Part shown: one piece after another, positions 48,470 to 55,572 of the stretch | Layout: every line of letters starts with the position of its first letter | How positions within the stretch are numbered: the stretch's first letter is position 1 | NCBI GenBank assembly: GCA_947631995.1 | Contig: CANRNT010000011.1 | Span: 1-55,572 of the forward strand | DNA from: an uncultured Clostridia bacterium | GTDB taxonomy: Bacteria > Bacillota > Clostridia > Oscillospirales > Ruminococcaceae | Reading direction: 5' to 3' | DNA: 55,572 nucleotides | Program-made: the position numbers and the translations under genes | The notes under the pieces: model-generated | The model's input: only the letters and a program-made list of their open reading frames with translations | Databases searched by the model: none | What the model was told of the DNA's origin: nothing

Positions 48470-49453
48470 ATGAGAACGATAGAAGAAATAAGAAAAGAAT
48501 TGGAAAACAAACAAGTTCGCAGCGCGTGGGATAAAGGCGTTACAGAGTATGCGCTGGATCTGCTGGACAACTTAAAAGAATACCGCGACTACGATCACAG
48601 AGATCACAAGGTAGATGCAGCTGCGGTAGAAAAAGAAATGCTCAACGGCGCATCTGACTGGAAGCAGTACAGCTATGGCGGAAATGCCCTTATATACGAC
48701 TGCGATATAGCTAAGAGCCTGTGCAGTCCGTCTGAATTTAAGAAAGTAAACGGAGGAGAGCGAAGACCGAACAGCAACGAGCAATGGCTTGACGTGCAGG
48801 CTCGCGCGCTGTCGCAGGCTTGCAGGCTCATTAAGGACGAGGCGAGGCGTGAAATGGCAAGTAGACCTAAAATAATATATTTTGACACCGAAACAACGGG
48901 TCTTTCTCCGACTGATGAAATACTTTCCATATCTATTGTAGACAACGACAAGAACGTGCTGCTCGATACCTTGGTCAAGCCTGAGCGCCATGAAACATGG
49001 GACGAGGCGCAGAAGATAAACGGTATCACTCCAGAAGCAGTCAGGTCAGCGCCTACAATAGGGCAGCTTTCGCAGAAGATTAATGCAGCGTTCCGAGATT
49101 GTGATATGTTTGTCGCATACAACACCCCGTATGATATGCAGTATATCAAGCCTGTTCTTCTTTCGGAAACGCTTCAAGGCTTAGATGATAAGCAGAAAGA
49201 TTGTATGGCTGATTTTGCTCAGCACTACGGCGAACCGGATAATGTAAACGGCGGCTTTAAGCGCAAAAAGCTTGTTGAAGCAGCTGCGCATTTTGACGTT
49301 AAGTGGGAGGGCGCAGCGCATGGTTCTTTGGCAGATACTTTGGCAACGAGAGAAGTGTGGCTCAAGCTGCACCCCGAATATGCTCCCGAAGTAAAAGTAA
49401 ACGCTTCTCTTTCGAATATAGCAGCACAACACGCTCCAAAAAGAAAGCTGTGA
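48470..49453 (+). CDS. DnaQ/PolC-type 3'-5' exonuclease
   Basis: The 327-residue protein has an N-terminal region of 130 residues without recognised motifs. A DEDDh exonuclease domain follows: Phe-Asp139-Thr-Glu141-Thr-Thr-Gly, then Tyr-Asn-Thr-Pro-Tyr-Asp-Met near 222, then Ala-His-Gly-Ser-Leu-Ala-Asp near 283-289. These supply the metal-binding acids and the general-base His. Such domains proofread DNA synthesis or trim single strands. In a transfer element beside ssb and a Toprim protein it likely acts in processing of transferred DNA. AGGAGG precedes the ATG by 4-5 bases. Confidence 0.9.
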   Translation: MRTIEEIRKELENKQVRSAWDKGVTEYALDLLDNLKEYRDYDHRDHKVDAAAVEKEMLNGASDWKQYSYGGNALIYDCDIAKSLCSPSEFKKVNGGERRPNSNEQWLDVQARALSQACRLIKDEARREMASRPKIIYFDTETTGLSPTDEILSISIVDNDKNVLLDTLVKPERHETWDEAQKINGITPEAVRSAPTIGQLSQKINAAFRDCDMFVAYNTPYDMQYIKPVLLSETLQGLDDKQKDCMADFAQHYGEPDNVNGGFKRKKLVEAAAHFDVKWEGAAHGSLADTLATREVWLKLHPEYAPEVKVNASLSNIAAQHAPKRKL

Positions 49454-49523
49454 TGTATCCTGAACAAAAATGAGGCTAACAACGCAAGAGGAAGAACACT
49501 TTTTTATTCGGAGGTGAAAAATA

Positions 49524-50546
49524 TTGAAATACTACAGCAAAACACAGATAGCCGCGGCAAAAGATGTAGATACCGTTGACTATCTCGAACGCACTTGCAA
49601 CATGTCTTTCAAAATGAGCGGAAGTGAATACCTGCACAAGTCAGACACTTATGGCAAGGTAGTCGTTTATCCGGACAGAAAAGGCTGGATAGACTATACT
49701 CATGATGTACATGGCAGATCGGTGCTTGATTGGGTCATCAAAGTCGAAGGACTGAAGTTTGACAAAGCTGTCGGGAAGCTCATCGGCGAAGACGGTGAGA
49801 TAAATTCTTCATATAAAGCCGCGCCGACTGTATCTCACGACATCAAGCCAAAGGAGATAGTTTTGCCGGATAGAACACCGGGGCGATATGACAGAGTGGT
49901 AGCCTATCTTACCAAGACACGCTGCATAGATCCTCAGATAGTAAACTGGTGCTTCCGAAAGAACATCTTGTATGAGGACAGCAAGCACAACTGCGTATTC
50001 TGCGGACTGGACGAGAAAGGTCATGTGAAATATGCCACCAAGAGAGGTACATATACGCAGCTCAAAGAGGGGCAGAAACCATACAAAGGAGAATGTGCAG
50101 GATCAGATAAGTCATACGGCTTTGTAATGGAAGGCGAAAGCAGAGAACATCTGTATGTGTTTGAAGCGCCGATAGATGCCATGTCGCACGCAACTCTTTC
50201 AAATATAAAAGCTATGAACAATGGTGCGTTAGAGCCTCAGAAAGCATTTATGAGATGTACGCGCCTAGCTCTCGGTGGCACGTCGGACAACGCGCTGCAA
50301 AGATACCTTTCAACTCACCCTGATGTGCAGGAGATCTCTTTTTGCTTGGATAATGATGAGGCAGGAAGAAGCGCTGCCGAAAAGCATATAGAAAAATATG
50401 CGAATATGTGTAATGAAAAGGGTTTGCCTTTATACAAGGTAAGCTCTTATTTTATACCCGAACGTTTCGGAAAGGATTACAACGAATTTTTGCAGGCATA
50501 TGTTAATGCAGGCGGAACAAAGGTCAGTAATCAGCGACACCGCTGA
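49524..50546 (+). CDS. DUF3991 and Toprim domain protein
   Basis: The 340-residue protein starts at TTG 49524 after GGAGGTG (7-8 bases). The N-terminal half fits DUF3991 and primase-associated zinc-ribbon-like regions (Trp-Ile-Asp-Tyr-Thr near 55, Asp-Tyr-Leu-Glu-Arg near 18). Toprim_2 motifs follow: Val-Phe-Glu-Ala-Pro-Ile-Asp-Ala near 213 and Cys-Leu-Asp-Asn-Asp-Glu-Ala-Gly-Arg near 274. In mobile elements this pair of domains accompanies or replaces primase functions next to relaxases. It may prime or nick DNA during transfer. No full relaxase is visible in this window. Confidence 0.85.
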   Translation: MKYYSKTQIAAAKDVDTVDYLERTCNMSFKMSGSEYLHKSDTYGKVVVYPDRKGWIDYTHDVHGRSVLDWVIKVEGLKFDKAVGKLIGEDGEINSSYKAAPTVSHDIKPKEIVLPDRTPGRYDRVVAYLTKTRCIDPQIVNWCFRKNILYEDSKHNCVFCGLDEKGHVKYATKRGTYTQLKEGQKPYKGECAGSDKSYGFVMEGESREHLYVFEAPIDAMSHATLSNIKAMNNGALEPQKAFMRCTRLALGGTSDNALQRYLSTHPDVQEISFCLDNDEAGRSAAEKHIEKYANMCNEKGLPLYKVSSYFIPERFGKDYNEFLQAYVNAGGTKVSNQRHR

Positions 50547-50569
50547 TAATATATGAAAGGAAGATGTAT

Positions 50570-50896
50570 ATGAAGAAAGTAAAGAAACTGTTCAGAACGC
50601 TCACCTCGGGCATTGTGTCTGCCGCTGCTGCCGCGTTTGGCGCAGTAACAGCTTTTGCAGCAGATGCGACCACGCCGCTTGACGGTACAGACAGCATAGT
50701 CAACTGGATCGACAGGCTTAAAGAGTCAGCCACGCAAATAGCTATAGCTATTATCATTCTTGCCATAGTCGGCGTAGCTATTGTATGTGTTTGCTCCAAG
50801 AACGGTTTGGACAAGGCAAAACCGTGGATCGTTAGTATCCTTGTCGGTGCTGCTATTCTTCTTTTTGGCGAGGGCATTTTGCTCGCTATGTTTTAA
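50570..50896 (+). CDS. VirB2/TrbC-like pilin-type membrane protein
   Basis: The 108-residue protein starts at ATG 50570 after AAAGGAAG. A signal-peptide-like N-terminus (cleavage after Ala-Phe-Ala-Ala near 30) is followed by a short polar segment. Two hydrophobic helices (about 50-70 and 83-105) are joined by a Lys-containing loop. That is the layout of VirB2/TrbC subunits of type IV secretion. A hairpin pair follows, perhaps to raise pilin mRNA relative to downstream genes. Confidence 0.75.
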   Translation: MKKVKKLFRTLTSGIVSAAAAAFGAVTAFAADATTPLDGTDSIVNWIDRLKESATQIAIAIIILAIVGVAIVCVCSKNGLDKAKPWIVSILVGAAILLFGEGILLAMF

Positions 50897-50903
50897 GTGC
50901 AAA

Positions 50904-50960
50904 GCTGTCGGGATCTCCCGACAGCAAAGGCTCTGCTTGACACGGAGGTTTTGCTGTCGG
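50904..50960 (+). promoter_or_regulatory. Two mutually exclusive hairpins between virB2-like and virB6-like genes
   Basis: Arm A GCTGTCGGGA (50904-50913) pairs perfectly with arm B TCCCGACAGC (50916-50925). Arm C GCTGTCGG (50953-50960) can pair with CCGACAGC inside arm B instead. There is no T-run after A-B, so it may be a processing, stabilising or attenuating structure. Confidence 0.6.
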
Positions 50961-50988
50961 AAGATTTAATATGTAAAGGAGAGTTAAT

Positions 50989-53241
50989 ATGAATATTCCA
51001 AAAAATAAATTCATCAGAAAGGCAAGCGCTTTTTTGTTTTCGGCAGTATTTATAGGGTTGGTCGCCATTCCTACGGCATATGCAGTCGATTATTCAGGGA
51101 TATCTGAAGACCGCATTAAGTATGTTGTTAAGCAGTCCGGCTGGTTGGATATTTTAAGGATCGTCTTATGGAAAATACTCGTGGGCTGCGCAGAACTTAT
51201 AGATGGTATATATCAGGCGATAAACAAGCTGTTGGAAGTCAATATATACGACCTATGGATCAAAAACATACCGTTCTTTTCCAGCGGTGTCGGAAAAATA
51301 GCCGCTGCTCTTGCAGGCATGAGCATCATATTTGCAGCGATATATCTTGTCGCTTTTCACGACAAAATTCGACACTTGGATATTATACGCAGCATAATAA
51401 TAGCAGGAGTAGTGATTATAGCTCTGCCGGCAATGATCGCCTGCCTGAACGACCTAAGATCAACAAGCACAAAAGTCGTAACAAACATTGCTATTGACGG
51501 CAACAATGACCCTGCATCAGCCTCCGCTGTGCCCAAAACGATAGGTCAGATCCTTCTCGGCTCAGTTACATATCGTGCTAATACTGATAACGGCGCTGCA
51601 CAAGTGGATCTGCTGACCGAATTATATGGCTGGGATAGAATGAACCCATACAGCATCGACATCAATCAGGTAAATCCAAATTATGAATGGAAAGACTATC
51701 CCACAAAGAACGCCTTTATGTCAACAGTCAGCGGTATCAAACGATTTGATATGCTTAATATCGAAAACAAGATGCTGCTGCTCGGCTGTTATGAAGACTA
51801 TATGCTTTTCCAGAAAATCATGGGGACTGATGATACTGTATCCCGCTTCAACGGAACGACAGATCAGAACGGTGTAAAACAATATGATCATCTTAACGAG
51901 GAGCAGTTATCCAAAAAAATAATAAATCATATAAACTACGTTTGCGGTACTTCCCTACCCGACAGCACCTCTGTGGTCAACGCTGTTTTTGACGAAGCCG
52001 TTGAAGACAAGCTCATTGAACTTAATTATATCAACAACCAGAACGTTGTCAACACGGGAGAGTCCGTTTTCGATGATGAAGACGGCAATCAATATCAATG
52101 GGTGCATCTGAAAGACTCGGACGATCAGGAAAAAGCCGATACTTCGGATCTCATACTCGGAGCTATACGCAATCTTGGCACTTATCAGGAATATGTTTAT
52201 TCATATGACTGCGATTTCTTCTATGCCTATGTAATTGTAATCGCCACTCTGATCTCTCTTATATATGCAGGCTTCAGACTGGCATCGCTTTTGTATGACG
52301 TGATGTTCGTACAGATAATAGCTCCGCTGTTTATCGTTACAGATATGCATGGAACAGGACGCGCCAAAAAGGTTATCAACAATCTAGTCAACACTAACAT
52401 AGTTATAATCGTCGTTTTGGCGCTTATAAAAATATATCTTATATGCGCAGTCGGCATAGTTTCTTCGTCGCTTGATTTTGTAGTCAAGCTTTTCCTGCTT
52501 ATGGGAGGAGTTAAGTTCCTTATAGACGGCCCCGATCTGGTGACAAGGCTTCTTGGCATAGATGCCGGAGTAAAGAACGGTGCTGCATCAGCAATAGCTC
52601 TTACATCTGCCGCCCGAATGGGTCTTAACGCCGCAAGAACAGGAACAGCTGTCGCAGGAACAGTTGCAGGAACAGTTGCCAGAGCAGCCGGTACTGCAGT
52701 AAATGCCGGACAAAATGTAGCAAATGGCATCGCAAGAGCGCCCGGCGCTGTAAGAACAGCCGTAAATAATGCTCAGGAACACCGCTGGGAAAGGCAGGCT
52801 GAAAATGCGGCAAGAAACGAGGCAGGCTTGTCGCGTACCGAATACAGGGATATTAAAAGAGATGCCGCCAAACAAGAACGCGCCGACAGAAAAGCCTCAG
52901 CTAAGCAGGAGCGCTTTGACAGAGCATCTGCGGTAGGACAAGAAAGATTTGAAAGTATATACAGTAATATGTACGGTGGCGGCGGTGAAACATCTGCATC
53001 TGTCCCAAGCAATGACACAGCACAAGCTCCAACACCTGAACATGATGCCGAGCAAGAACAGGCGCCAAATAATTATCCGGGTCGCTCATCAGAGCACACC
53101 TCCTCCGACATAAGCAGCTATACTAACTCTGCGCAAGCGTCAGCTCCGGAGATCAAAACCCCGCCCGTGCAAGCTCAGGAACGCCAACCAAGTAATACTA
53201 CGGCGCAGCCTCCCTCCGGCGGCAGAAAGGATAGTGACTAA
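50989..53241 (+). CDS. VirB6/TrbL-like (PrgH-type) type IV secretion membrane protein
   Basis: The 750-residue protein has a signal-type N-terminus and hydrophobic segments near 55-80, 100-125 and 135-155. An extracytoplasmic region of about 240 residues follows. A cluster of membrane helices lies near 400-530. The C-terminal 200 residues are Ala/Gln/Arg-rich and disordered in style, with many charged repeats such as Lys-Gln-Glu-Arg. That plan matches VirB6/TrbL-like channel proteins of Gram-positive conjugation systems (PrgH group). AAAGGAG precedes the ATG. The gene order with the following VirB3- and VirB4-like genes supports the call. Confidence 0.8.
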   Translation: MNIPKNKFIRKASAFLFSAVFIGLVAIPTAYAVDYSGISEDRIKYVVKQSGWLDILRIVLWKILVGCAELIDGIYQAINKLLEVNIYDLWIKNIPFFSSGVGKIAAALAGMSIIFAAIYLVAFHDKIRHLDIIRSIIIAGVVIIALPAMIACLNDLRSTSTKVVTNIAIDGNNDPASASAVPKTIGQILLGSVTYRANTDNGAAQVDLLTELYGWDRMNPYSIDINQVNPNYEWKDYPTKNAFMSTVSGIKRFDMLNIENKMLLLGCYEDYMLFQKIMGTDDTVSRFNGTTDQNGVKQYDHLNEEQLSKKIINHINYVCGTSLPDSTSVVNAVFDEAVEDKLIELNYINNQNVVNTGESVFDDEDGNQYQWVHLKDSDDQEKADTSDLILGAIRNLGTYQEYVYSYDCDFFYAYVIVIATLISLIYAGFRLASLLYDVMFVQIIAPLFIVTDMHGTGRAKKVINNLVNTNIVIIVVLALIKIYLICAVGIVSSSLDFVVKLFLLMGGVKFLIDGPDLVTRLLGIDAGVKNGAASAIALTSAARMGLNAARTGTAVAGTVAGTVARAAGTAVNAGQNVANGIARAPGAVRTAVNNAQEHRWERQAENAARNEAGLSRTEYRDIKRDAAKQERADRKASAKQERFDRASAVGQERFESIYSNMYGGGGETSASVPSNDTAQAPTPEHDAEQEQAPNNYPGRSSEHTSSDISSYTNSAQASAPEIKTPPVQAQERQPSNTTAQPPSGGRKDSD

Positions 53242-53243
53242 TA

Positions 53244-53570
53244 ATGGGAATGATGCCTAAGAAGATTAACGCCGAGAACAAGATCATCGGCAACATAACC
53301 TTTACCGTTATATTTATATGTATAATCTGTGCCATATCCGGGTGGCTGCTGGGTGCTTTGATCGGCAGCAAGTATCGGCTTGTTTATGCTATCGCAGCAG
53401 CAGTCATATCTTTCGTACTTATGACGACAGCTCCCAGCAACAGGCGCAAGAACTGCGCCGCAGGAATAGCTGATCTAATTAAGTTCACCCTGAGCAAAAA
53501 AGTCATGTACGGTGCAGGATCTGAAGAACAGAAAGACAGGCGGTATCGCGATCAGACTCCGAAAAGATAA
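53244..53570 (+). CDS. VirB3/PrgI-like membrane protein
   Basis: The 108-residue protein has two adjacent hydrophobic helices (about 17-40 and 45-63) after a short basic start, then a basic cytoplasmic tail. That is the size and topology of VirB3/PrgI proteins, which link the VirB4 ATPase to the inner membrane channel. It starts two bases after the VirB6-like stop codon. The call rests on topology and position between VirB6- and VirB4-like genes. Confidence 0.7.
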   Translation: MGMMPKKINAENKIIGNITFTVIFICIICAISGWLLGALIGSKYRLVYAIAAAVISFVLMTTAPSNRRKNCAAGIADLIKFTLSKKVMYGAGSEEQKDRRYRDQTPKR

Positions 53571-53571
53571 C

Positions 53572-53587
53572 TGTGCCACGTGGCACA
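53572..53587. promoter_or_regulatory. parS-like palindrome 7
   Basis: An exact TGTGCCACGTGGCACA copy starts one base after the VirB3-like stop codon and ends just before the AAGAAAGGA ribosome site of the VirB4-like gene. It is the only copy inside the transfer operon. Confidence 0.8.
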
Positions 53588-53605
53588 CTAAGAAAGGAAA
53601 AAGAT

Positions 53606-55507
53606 ATGAAGAAAAAACTTATAAACGGCAAACAGCTTATAGACACCAAGCAGTTTTTGGAGCGCGTAGTTGATCTCTCCGTAGATGAAAACGGTATTGT
53701 GAGCATTAAGCAGAAAGGGCATAACAGTCTTGCCGCTATTATTCAGATAGGCGGTACTGACATTTTTCACTTTTCGGACGATGATCAGTATGTTTGTTAC
53801 AACAACTTTGCAAGGGCAACTCAACGCCTCGGCTGCCAACACAAATATATTTTTCTGAACGGCTGCATATCTCTTGCCGAACAGAAAGATTATCTGAAAT
53901 ATAAGATAGACAAGCAGCCGCAGCCTTTTCTGAGAGCGCTGTTGAGCAGGCAGCTGCAGAGCATAGAAGACATAGAACGCTCTCAACAAAGGGAAACGTA
54001 TATTATCATATATGCCTCTACGCCTGCCGAGCTTTTGCGATTGTGTGCAAACTATGCCCATGATATGCCAGACGTGCTGACACACCGTATAGATAACAAG
54101 CAGGAAGCAGAAAACTTTCTGAAACGCTATCTTTGTTTCGGTAGTGAGAACAGTCTGTCGCCTATGCCGGACAAAATCGAATTTCATCAGACGTATTTCA
54201 AAGTTAACAACAAAAAATACGTTGCGAAGATAAACATAGACGGCTACCCCGAAGAAATATTGCAGCTGCAATATGCGGCTTTGGCAAATGAATTTACCTC
54301 GGCTACCATAACCATAGATCTAAGCCCTATGGCGAAAGCAGACGTGCTTTCAAAGCTTTCCAAATCTCTGCAAGAGATAAAGGGGCGCAGCCTTATCAAG
54401 CAGTCAGAAGCCAACATTTTGGATAATGACAGCGAAAGAGCGCAGCTTTTTCAATTATACGACACAATAAAAAACGGCAACGAGCAGCTGCTGTCACACT
54501 CCATGCACATATATGCTTGTTCGTCATCGCTGACAGCTCTTGAAGAACAGGTGCGGCACATATCTGAGCAGCTGGAACAGATAAAATTTGAACACTTTGT
54601 TCCTCATAACATATCCAGAGACTCCTTTGCAACGCTTATAGTTCCCGATGATAATATAAAACAGGCAATACCTCTGCACAGCACATGGAAGACACAGTAC
54701 CCGTTTTTTTCACAAACATTTATAGATCCGCACGGAATATCTTTCGGGAACACTTCCACCGGCGGAGAATGGGTACTCGATACTTTCCGTCAGACTGCGC
54801 AAAGAACATCTTACAGCCTCTGCATTATGGGCAGCATGGGCAGCGGCAAGTCGGTAGCCCTGAAAGACATGATACAAAACCGCCTCGCTCTGGGCGATAT
54901 AGTTATTGCCCTCGATGTTGAGGGAGAGCTTACCAACTTAGCGCAGATATGCGGCGGCAGAGTTATAAAGATGAGCGCAGGATCCACGATAAACGTGCTG
55001 GAGCTTCAGCAAAGCAGTAACATGGCTTTAGAGTCGGAACACTCAAACTATGCTTCCGAGATTGCAAGAGTAGTTAAGTTCTTCAACATCGTCTCCCCTG
55101 CTATCGGCAGCAAGGAAATGGACGTGCTGGAGGAGATACTCAACGATATGTACATATACTGCGGCATTACAGCAGAAACGCAGCTGAGCGAAATACCCTC
55201 TGAGGGCTTCCCTATTCTTGACGATCTGCTGCGCACTATACGCTCTACGCTATATGACGATCTGCGCACTCACAAGGTCAAGAAAGAGCTGTCTGAAGCT
55301 CGCAGAGAGATACTCGAAACACTTGAAAGCGCCGTAACAAAGCTTATCAAATCTTACGGAACACTTTTTAACGGGCATTCCACTATCAAGCTCACAAACG
55401 AGCAGTTCGTTGTATTCAATCTTCAAGACGTAGTAAAGATAGACGACAGAGGTATATTCCAAGGGATCATATACAACATCATTAAGCTGGCGTGGGGCGT
55501 GCCGTAG
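53606..55507 (+). CDS. VirB4/PrgJ-like type IV secretion ATPase, C-terminally truncated
   Basis: The frame gives 633 residues from ATG 53606 (AAAGGA upstream). The N-terminal 390 residues match the non-ATPase part of VirB4/TraE. Walker A lies in Gly-Ser-Met-Gly-Ser-Gly-Lys-Ser near 409-416, followed by Ile-Val-Ile-Ala-Leu-Asp-Val-Glu-Gly-Glu. After Phe-Val-Val-Phe-Asn-Leu-Gln-Asp-Val and Ile-Lys-Leu-Ala-Trp the frame stops with Gly-Val-Pro and TAG. Family members normally go on about 150-200 residues with Walker B (Asp-Glu-x-His) and an Arg-Gln motif. So the gene is broken or interrupted here. As it stands the ATPase should be inactive, unless the insertion is spliced out. Confidence 0.85.
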   Translation: MKKKLINGKQLIDTKQFLERVVDLSVDENGIVSIKQKGHNSLAAIIQIGGTDIFHFSDDDQYVCYNNFARATQRLGCQHKYIFLNGCISLAEQKDYLKYKIDKQPQPFLRALLSRQLQSIEDIERSQQRETYIIIYASTPAELLRLCANYAHDMPDVLTHRIDNKQEAENFLKRYLCFGSENSLSPMPDKIEFHQTYFKVNNKKYVAKINIDGYPEEILQLQYAALANEFTSATITIDLSPMAKADVLSKLSKSLQEIKGRSLIKQSEANILDNDSERAQLFQLYDTIKNGNEQLLSHSMHIYACSSSLTALEEQVRHISEQLEQIKFEHFVPHNISRDSFATLIVPDDNIKQAIPLHSTWKTQYPFFSQTFIDPHGISFGNTSTGGEWVLDTFRQTAQRTSYSLCIMGSMGSGKSVALKDMIQNRLALGDIVIALDVEGELTNLAQICGGRVIKMSAGSTINVLELQQSSNMALESEHSNYASEIARVVKFFNIVSPAIGSKEMDVLEEILNDMYIYCGITAETQLSEIPSEGFPILDDLLRTIRSTLYDDLRTHKVKKELSEARREILETLESAVTKLIKSYGTLFNGHSTIKLTNEQFVVFNLQDVVKIDDRGIFQGIIYNIIKLAWGVP

Positions 55508-55572
55508 GCAACACCTTAACAACGATTATTTGGTAAAGTTTGGACGGTTGGTTTTACAACAATAAAACCGAA
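55508..55572. other. Sequence after the VirB4 break
   Basis: The last 65 bases contain no continuation of VirB4 in any frame I could follow. They start around GTGCCGTAGGCAACACC and end in AATAAAACCGAA. This could be the left end of an inserted element such as a group II intron, but the boundary motif is not conclusive and the window ends. Confidence 0.35.

Noticed and set aside
35820-53587. Palindromes as RNA terminators
   Set aside because: The perfect palindrome would give a stem with a four-base ACGT loop but is never followed by a T-run, and it is identical base for base at all sites, which fits protein binding better than RNA folding.
32474-55572. Integrase or full relaxase gene of the element
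   Set aside because: No frame shows tyrosine or serine recombinase motifs or a relaxase His cluster. They are probably to the right of the window.

Overview
The window looks like a chromosome segment of a Gram-positive gut-type clostridium, most like Ruminococcus/Oscillospiraceae. Pointers are the gene families, strong AGGAGG-type ribosome sites, near-perfect TTGACA-N17-TATAAT promoters, CIRCE heat-shock operators, a dgt-dnaG-rpoD operon and Thr/Pro-rich lipoproteins. The genus is inferred from sequence style, not from a search.

Positions 1-31.9 kb are ordinary chromosome. In order: the end of a QueT-like transporter; a transglutaminase-like lipoprotein; a low-molecular-weight protein tyrosine phosphatase; tRNA-Arg(ACG); a PH-like protein; aspartokinase; a cell-surface leucine-rich protein; valS; groEL-groES under a perfect CIRCE; a response regulator, sensor kinase and HtrA protease operon; an SH3b-CAP lipoprotein; a CPBP protease; htpG under a near-perfect CIRCE; rpoD, dnaG and dgt; a YigZ-family protein; rpmE with a structured leader; ilvE; a lipid kinase; a tetratricopeptide-like membrane protein; a COG2426-type membrane protein; a family 2 glycoside hydrolase; and an amidase-like protein. 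Several intergenic stretches (4.95-5.6, 8.5-8.9, 19.2-19.5 and 31.95-32.3 kb) carry degenerate heptamer repeats arranged as large hairpins, together with other stem-loops and no gene.

From 32.4 kb to the right edge the DNA is an integrated conjugative element. Its left junction is the 3' half of a tRNA-Lys(TTT) gene on the minus strand, the usual scar of tRNA-targeted integration. Next come a structured leader, parA, a zeta-type toxin pair, parB, small genes, a VapD-like gene, a Fic gene, a CAP lipoprotein, a large thioester/SpaA-type adhesin, an A+T-rich block of unknown genes, ssb, an amidoligase plus double gamma-glutamylcyclotransferase pair, a DnaQ-like exonuclease, a DUF3991/Toprim protein, and type IV secretion genes of VirB2, VirB6, VirB3 and VirB4 type. 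The VirB4 reading frame stops before Walker B, 65 bases from the window edge.

The most striking signal is a 16-bp perfect palindrome, TGTGCCACGTGGCACA. It is present in seven exact copies between genes over 17.8 kb of the element, and I saw none in the chromosomal part. It keeps the TGT--CACGTG--ACA frame of the bacterial parS centromere, and the element has its own ParA and ParB, so I read the copies as dispersed ParB sites, perhaps also operators. The second point of interest is the coupled amidoligase and double-cyclotransferase cassette, a predicted gamma-glutamyl-type modification and removal pair of unknown target.
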